Source: Pegoplata infirma
Taxonomy: Eukaryota > Arthropoda > Insecta > Diptera > Anthomyiidae
Assembly: GCA_963921195.1 (NCBI GenBank)
Contig: OY992538.1
Coordinates: forward strand, 4,898,001-4,962,000
DNA length: 64,000 bases
Direction of reading: 5' to 3'
This document shows positions 63,448 to 64,000 of the stretch, one piece after another (the stretch's first letter is position 1; each line of letters starts with the position of its first letter). The notes under the pieces were generated by a model. The model ran no database searches. It worked only from the letters and a program-made list of their open reading frames with translations, and was not told the origin of the DNA. The position numbers and the translations under genes were made by a program.

Positions 63448-64000
63448 TGTTTATAAAGTACCTAAAAGTATGCTTCAAAAAAGTCGAACTTTTTCATAAA
63501 AATCATGGAAAATAAAATGATGGTATAGTATTTAAGCCTTCTTCAGACTATTATATTGAGTAGTAGCGTGTCCCGAAAATGAAAAATTTTAGGGCATAGA
63601 ATGATTCTTAGTAATGAGCTGATTACGGGGGGAAAAAATACAAAATTTTTAGAGGTCATCTTCAGGGCGCAACCAGCGCTTAAAGTTTGCATCCGTAGTG
63701 CATTTGGTAATTTTTTGTTTTTATTGTTAAAATTAGTACCAAAAGTTTCGTTAGGTAGAGTACATTCTGGAAAAAATATTTGTAAAGTTTTCATGGAGGA
63801 ATTTTGGTCCAGCACAACGTTTTGAAATTTTTAAAAGGTGTAATTTATGATATATTTTTTTAAGTTTTTGTAAAATCCGGAGTTTGTAAGAGTTCTTTTA
63901 AGATTTTGTATAAAACGGAGTTTACGTTCAAGCCTGTGTATAAAAAGCTGTTTTTTACAAAAACTTAAAAAAATATAATATAAATTATGCATCTTCGAAG
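63448..64000. other. AT-rich end of window
   Basis: No gene. A small palindrome pairs ATATTTTTTTAAGTTTTTGT (about 63,850) with its inverse near 63,955-63,977, enclosing AAAACGGAGTTT-type words; it may be one more MITE. Confidence 0.4.

Overview
This window is AT-rich, intron-dense or intergenic nuclear DNA of an insect, most likely a higher (brachyceran, probably calyptrate) fly. I cannot name the species. The grounds are: many dispersed mini-me/DINE-1-type elements with (GTCY)n and (TA)n tracts; LOA/R1-type LINEs with an RNase H domain; a BEL/Pao-type LTR element whose primer-binding site fits an insect tRNA-Tyr 3' end; tRNA-Lys-type primer sites; and very many AT-rich terminal-inverted-repeat (TIR) elements. 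No prokaryotic gene, CRISPR array, rRNA or convincing functional tRNA gene was seen. Nearly all recognisable content is transposable-element DNA, much of it nested, so the window reads as layered insertions rather than an operon-like map.

Left third (1-31,167): a broken Tc1-like transposase (1-401); a five-level nest (1,708-4,147) in which a hAT-like element contains a TCAC-rich element, a mini-me, a TIR element and a tRNA-derived SINE; several TIR/palindromic MITEs; a 1.84-kb near-perfect foldback (8,135-9,973); a LINE 3' fragment (13,797-14,280); a SINE between exact 77-bp direct repeats (14,654-15,238); three gypsy-type tRNA-Lys primer-site relics (18.1-21.9 kb); a foldback split by a mini-me (19.8-21.6 kb); mini-mes of several subfamilies; a mini-me broken by a dead Tc1/mariner-like transposase (28.5-29.9 kb); and a 757-bp TIR element flanked by TTAA.

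Centre (31.2-40.0 kb): two LOA-type LINEs, one inside the other. A 5'-truncated LINE with a complete endonuclease-RT-RNase H ORF2 sits inside ORF1 of a second LINE, bounded by a 13-bp target duplication in the same codon phase. The host LINE has a frameshift and a lost RNase H aspartate. Around 41.35 kb there is a weak candidate for a 16-codon host exon on the minus strand.

Right third (41.6-64 kb): more TIR families; two inverted copies of a large tandem-repeat element (43.6-45.0 and 61-63.4 kb), one carrying a MITE that the other lacks; a composite BEL/Pao-like element with two identical outer LTRs and a different LTR in its middle (50,476-54,701); minisatellites; and a degenerate LINE fragment. 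The best candidate for a host gene start is at 59.5-60.27 kb on the plus strand: a GC-richer promoter-like block, a long 5'-UTR-like tract and a short ATG exon ending at a GT donor, whose first intron would then run off the window. All family names rest on motif recognition by eye; no database search was possible.
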